Shown in pieces: positions 60,737 to 64,000 of a DNA stretch of 64,000 bases. The first letter of the stretch is position 1, and each line of letters opens with the position of its first letter. The stretch is from Piliocolobus tephrosceles (lineage: Eukaryota > Chordata > Mammalia > Primates > Cercopithecidae), in the NCBI RefSeq assembly GCF_002776525.5, contig NC_045441.1, forward strand, positions 67,709,467-67,773,466. The letters are read 5' to 3'. Below the pieces are notes generated by a model. That model was not told the DNA's origin, did no database searches, and saw nothing but the letters and a program-made list of their open reading frames with translations. The translations under genes were made by a program, and so were the position numbers.

Positions 60737-61235
60737 CTTCATGCTAGAGACTCTAATTTATTTTGTCTGTGATGAAGCCCAAGGAATCTATATATATTTT
60801 TTTATAACTTTTATTTTAAGTTCAGGGGTACAAGTACAGGTTTGTTACACAGGTAAACTTGTGTCACGGGGGTTTGGTATACAGATTATTTCCCCATCCA
60901 TGTATTAAGCCTAGTACCCATTAGTTTTTTCTGATCCTCTTCCTCTTCCTGCCCTCCACCTGCTGATAGGCCCCAGTATGTGTTGTTCCCCTCTGAGTGT
61001 CCATGTGTTCTTATCATTTAGCTCCTACTTGTAAGTAAGAAGATTCTGTATTTGGTTTTCTGTTCTTGTTAGTTTTCTAAGGATAATAGCCTCCAACTCC
61101 ATCCATGTCCCTGCAAAGGACATGATCTTATTCTTTTTATGGCTGCATAGTTTCCATGGTATTAAAAAAAAAAAAGCCCTTAAATCAGAGCTGTGTGAAT
61201 CTCAAGTTGAGGACTATTGCTAGATGCTATTCCTA
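60737..61235. repeat. MER5-like hAT remnant, split by an L1
   Basis: The left part (catgctagagactctaattt, gatgaagcccaaggaatcta) and the right part (gcccttaaatcagagctgtg, caagttgaggactattgct) follow MER5 order. The L1 at 60793-61164 separates them. Confidence 0.5.
60793..61164 (-). mobile_element. L1 3' end (L1PA/L1PB-like), antisense
   Basis: acttttattttaagttcagg, gtacaagtacaggtttgtta, ttaagcctagtacccattag, gataggccccagtatgtgtt, atccatgtccctgcaaagga and ttatggctgcatagtttcca. It is 5' truncated and older than the L1 at 37247. Confidence 0.92.
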
Positions 61236-62780
61236 CTATTCAGACTGAACATGCCTGCATTCCATCTGTATTTCCTGTCTTTTAAACACTGTGCTTATTC
61301 TTTCTGGATTCACTCTCCAACAATTCACTCTCACTTTTTGGATTCATTTCTCTCTCTTTCTTCCTCTCTTTCTCTGCTTTAGACTGAGCTGGTATTCACG
61401 TTACTCAAAGCTTCATATTGTTATAACATACATTGCAACATTTAGTTCAATACTATTGTCAGTAATATAATTGTATTAATATTTTAATAAATTATGTAAA
61501 AGTTACCAACAAATATAATTTAACAAAACTAAGCTTATAAATATTTTAATATCAGAATTTCAGAGATATTTACAATTACTGTTTTTAGACTTGTTTTGTT
61601 TTCACCACTTTCACGTACTAGAAACAACGTAAGTTTAGCCTCAATTCAGAAGGCATTTTAACTTGGAATGTCAATACAGTTTTTATGTGTTTTTAATTGT
61701 TTTTTCTGCAACAGATTAGCTCATTACTGTAGACACCAGCAAACATTGTCAGCAAATAAAATGACAAATAAAAATGATAAAAGAGAGGTTAAGTCTCATT
61801 TGGAGTATAGTACAGTTGTAATGAAAATACATGTACATATTTACACACACAGAGAGAGCTCATACTTTCAGCCCACTTGTTTCGAACTCCTGATTAAATA
61901 AAATTCCATGACAACTAGAAAGTCTGTCTTACAGTGCCTATTGCAATCAAATCAGACTTGAGTTATAAGTGAAAACAATTAGAATTTCACCTCCTCCTAT
62001 GTGTTTTTTTCTAGGGAACAGGCATTCTGAAATAAAGATTCTGTCAGAAGAAGCTGACAATTATGGGTTATAATTGAAACCCACACAACTTCTTTGTTAT
62101 AGTTACTTTATAGTTACTTTAAACCATAGTTTAAGGTTAGTTTAACTTTAAATAACTAATAAATAAGTTATTTTAAACCATAGTGTTTCTCTGGCTAGAG
62201 ACCTAACACAGGATGTTGGAGAGAATTTGTTTTTTCATGATGTGACATTTAAATACATTCGTGAATTGTGATGATCATTACTAACCATCATGACTGCCGG
62301 TATTTTCTTATTGCAACCTCTTCCAAAGAAGTTTGTGATACATTTCATGTGAGCCAAGTATAGCTAATGATCTCAGTAGTAATTGATGCCTTGGATGATT
62401 ACCCTTTCCCTGACTGCTAAGTAGGCTAAATGGCTAGGTAGCCATAATTACATTGCTGTGATTATGATTGCTGCAACCCTGAACTGAAAGCCAGCCATGC
62501 CTACCACATTGCAAATACTTTTTTTTTCCATGATCATATGATTTATTGTCCTATATCTGAAGCTCAGCCTTGCAATTTTTTTTTCATTTAATAGCATGGG
62601 TAAATGAATCATAGGACTTACTGAAAAAGAAGAGTATTTAAATGATTGAATGGTATAAGAATCAAAGGTAACTGACAGTATTGCCAATACTGTGATTTTT
62701 TAAGAACATATGCATTTGTTTTCTAAAAAAATAACATTTTCTCACAATAGTTTTGGGAGATTTTCTCATGGAGCTCTTTT
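61236..62780. other. Unassigned AT-rich DNA
   Basis: No gene or recognised repeat. Short tandem variation of agttactttatagtta type near 62100-62125. The open frames at 61668-61901 and 62448-62687 have no family. Confidence 0.45.
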
Positions 62781-63690
62781 TCCCATTCATGTACTCAAAC
62801 TCCAGCTAGGAGTTTCTGATTCTCAGTTTTAGAAGACTTGATTTCCTGTGGGCTACAACAACCCTCAGCAACAGACCAATCTCACCCTTGGATGATATTT
62901 AAACAACTTCACTCAACAGCCTGACCCTCAAGATCTAGTTATCCTAGCTGAATCCATTTGTTTCTTTTCAAACTTCATTTCCACTGGAATAATCAAAATT
63001 CCATAGGTTTTCCTTCCTTTTTAGTCTCTAAGTCCCACGTTGTTTCTCCTGCACCTTTTCAGGAGGAAGGTGTATCTCATGCTCCACTAGAGAAAGGGAG
63101 GCTGGAGGTGTCCCTCTCTCCTTGGTTCTAGCTTGAGAGCTACATGCTTGAAAAGAGCCCTTTGGGGCCATGGGCATGTAGAAAGGATTTTAATGTTTCC
63201 GGGCGCTCTCCTTTGGTAACTTTTCTCCTCGTAAGATAGCATTTCATTTGGCAAACCTTTGAACAATTTGAGGCTTGAAGCCTTTCTGTCTCAGCCAAAC
63301 CTTTTCTCCTAAACAATAAAAGAATTCAGGGAGCAGCCAAGGAAAAGAAAGCCAGAAGTTAGCTGACTGAAAGCCTAGACCCAGATTTAAGGACACTTTT
63401 CTAGATTGTCCTAGGACTGAGCTGGCCTTGTTTATGTCAGCATCTCCCCATTTTCTCTGCTGCCACTTAGCTGTGTCCTCAAACTCTGGTGTCTCTAAAA
63501 GTCACCTTAGACTCTTACTTACCAGGTCAGTTTCTGAGCCCCACCCTCAGATTCCAATTCAGCCTGACTATTGCACAGGCATCTTAAAACCTAGGACTAA
63601 GCAAAGAACTGTCAGATTTGATGGCCAAAAAAAAAAAACCATCCATAAAAGGAGTAAATGTGATCAACAGAGCCCATGTCTTTAATTTCC
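62781..63690. other. Unassigned, GC-richer segment
   Basis: Less AT-rich than most of the window, and free of Alu and L1. An 85-codon open frame (63428-63685) is present but ends in a poly-A-like stretch and matches nothing I know. It could be an old LTR or a conserved non-coding block. Confidence 0.35.
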
Positions 63691-64000
63691 TGGTAAAGAT
63701 AATAGGGTTGGCTCATGATTGTGGTCAATAATTTGTGAATAGTAGAAAATCCTGAGTACAGCTCAATCTCTTACATAATTGGATCTTCTCTTAACAAGTA
63801 GAGCAGAATCTCCTTCTCTCAGGACCCTCTATTCAAAAATTTACTATCTGAAATAGATTGTTATCTCTCATTCCTAACTATTCAGAGGAAAAAAAGGAAT
63901 TGGCCTTTCTTGAAATAATTACTTTATCTTATCTGTAAAGCACCATTTTTCTAGCACTAGGATTGTATGATGTGAAGTAGAGGTTGAGATTCATTTTAAT
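63691..64000. other. Unassigned DNA at the window end
   Basis: No recognised feature. Confidence 0.5.

Overview
This window is primate genomic DNA and almost certainly comes from an Old World monkey (macaque, baboon or vervet type). Alu elements are present throughout, and two of them (3870-4154 and 5243-5541) carry the base pattern of the cercopithecoid AluYR lineage. Two young L1 3' ends (5010-5238 and 37247-37708) carry the repeated gacgagttgatgggtgcagc-type block of monkey L1s. The species cannot be settled from sequence alone.

I see no convincing protein-coding gene, no functional RNA gene and no CpG-island promoter. All longer open frames fall inside Alu, L1 or simple repeats, or look like chance frames in AT-rich DNA. 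The window therefore reads as intergenic or deep intronic. One short block with splice-site-like borders (28750-28814) is flagged as a candidate exon, with low confidence.

Layout. 1-13.3 kb: old unassigned DNA, several Alus, a young L1 3' end with a 25-G run, an old L1 tail, a Tigger-like DNA transposon and an MLT2-type LTR. It also holds two unexplained local direct duplications (1929/3288 and 6972/9091). 13.3-20.9 kb: a deep nest. An old minus-strand L1 is split by a 4.3 kb plus-strand L1 and by an Alu that itself contains another Alu, and it abuts a second Tigger-like copy that is inverted relative to the first. 20.9-37 kb: mostly old AT-rich DNA with MIR fragments, a MaLR LTR, a tiny L1 insertion of about 60 bp, and a 58-bp inverted duplication placed inside a purine-rich tract. 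37-49.3 kb: a young L1 3' end, many Alus, a FRAM monomer, L2/MIR remnants and a complete short hAT transposon with an 8-bp target duplication. 49.9-61.2 kb: LTRs of THE1/MST type and three consecutive sense L1 segments, one of which contains a roughly 165-bp GGAA microsatellite, followed by an L1 that splits a MER5-like remnant. 61.2-64 kb: unassigned sequence, GC-richer from 62.8 kb.

Nothing here forms an operon, a defence locus or a new coding system. The interest lies in the order of repeat insertions and in small rearrangements that known repeat families do not explain. Repeat family names come from recognition by eye, without a database search, so subfamily labels are tentative.
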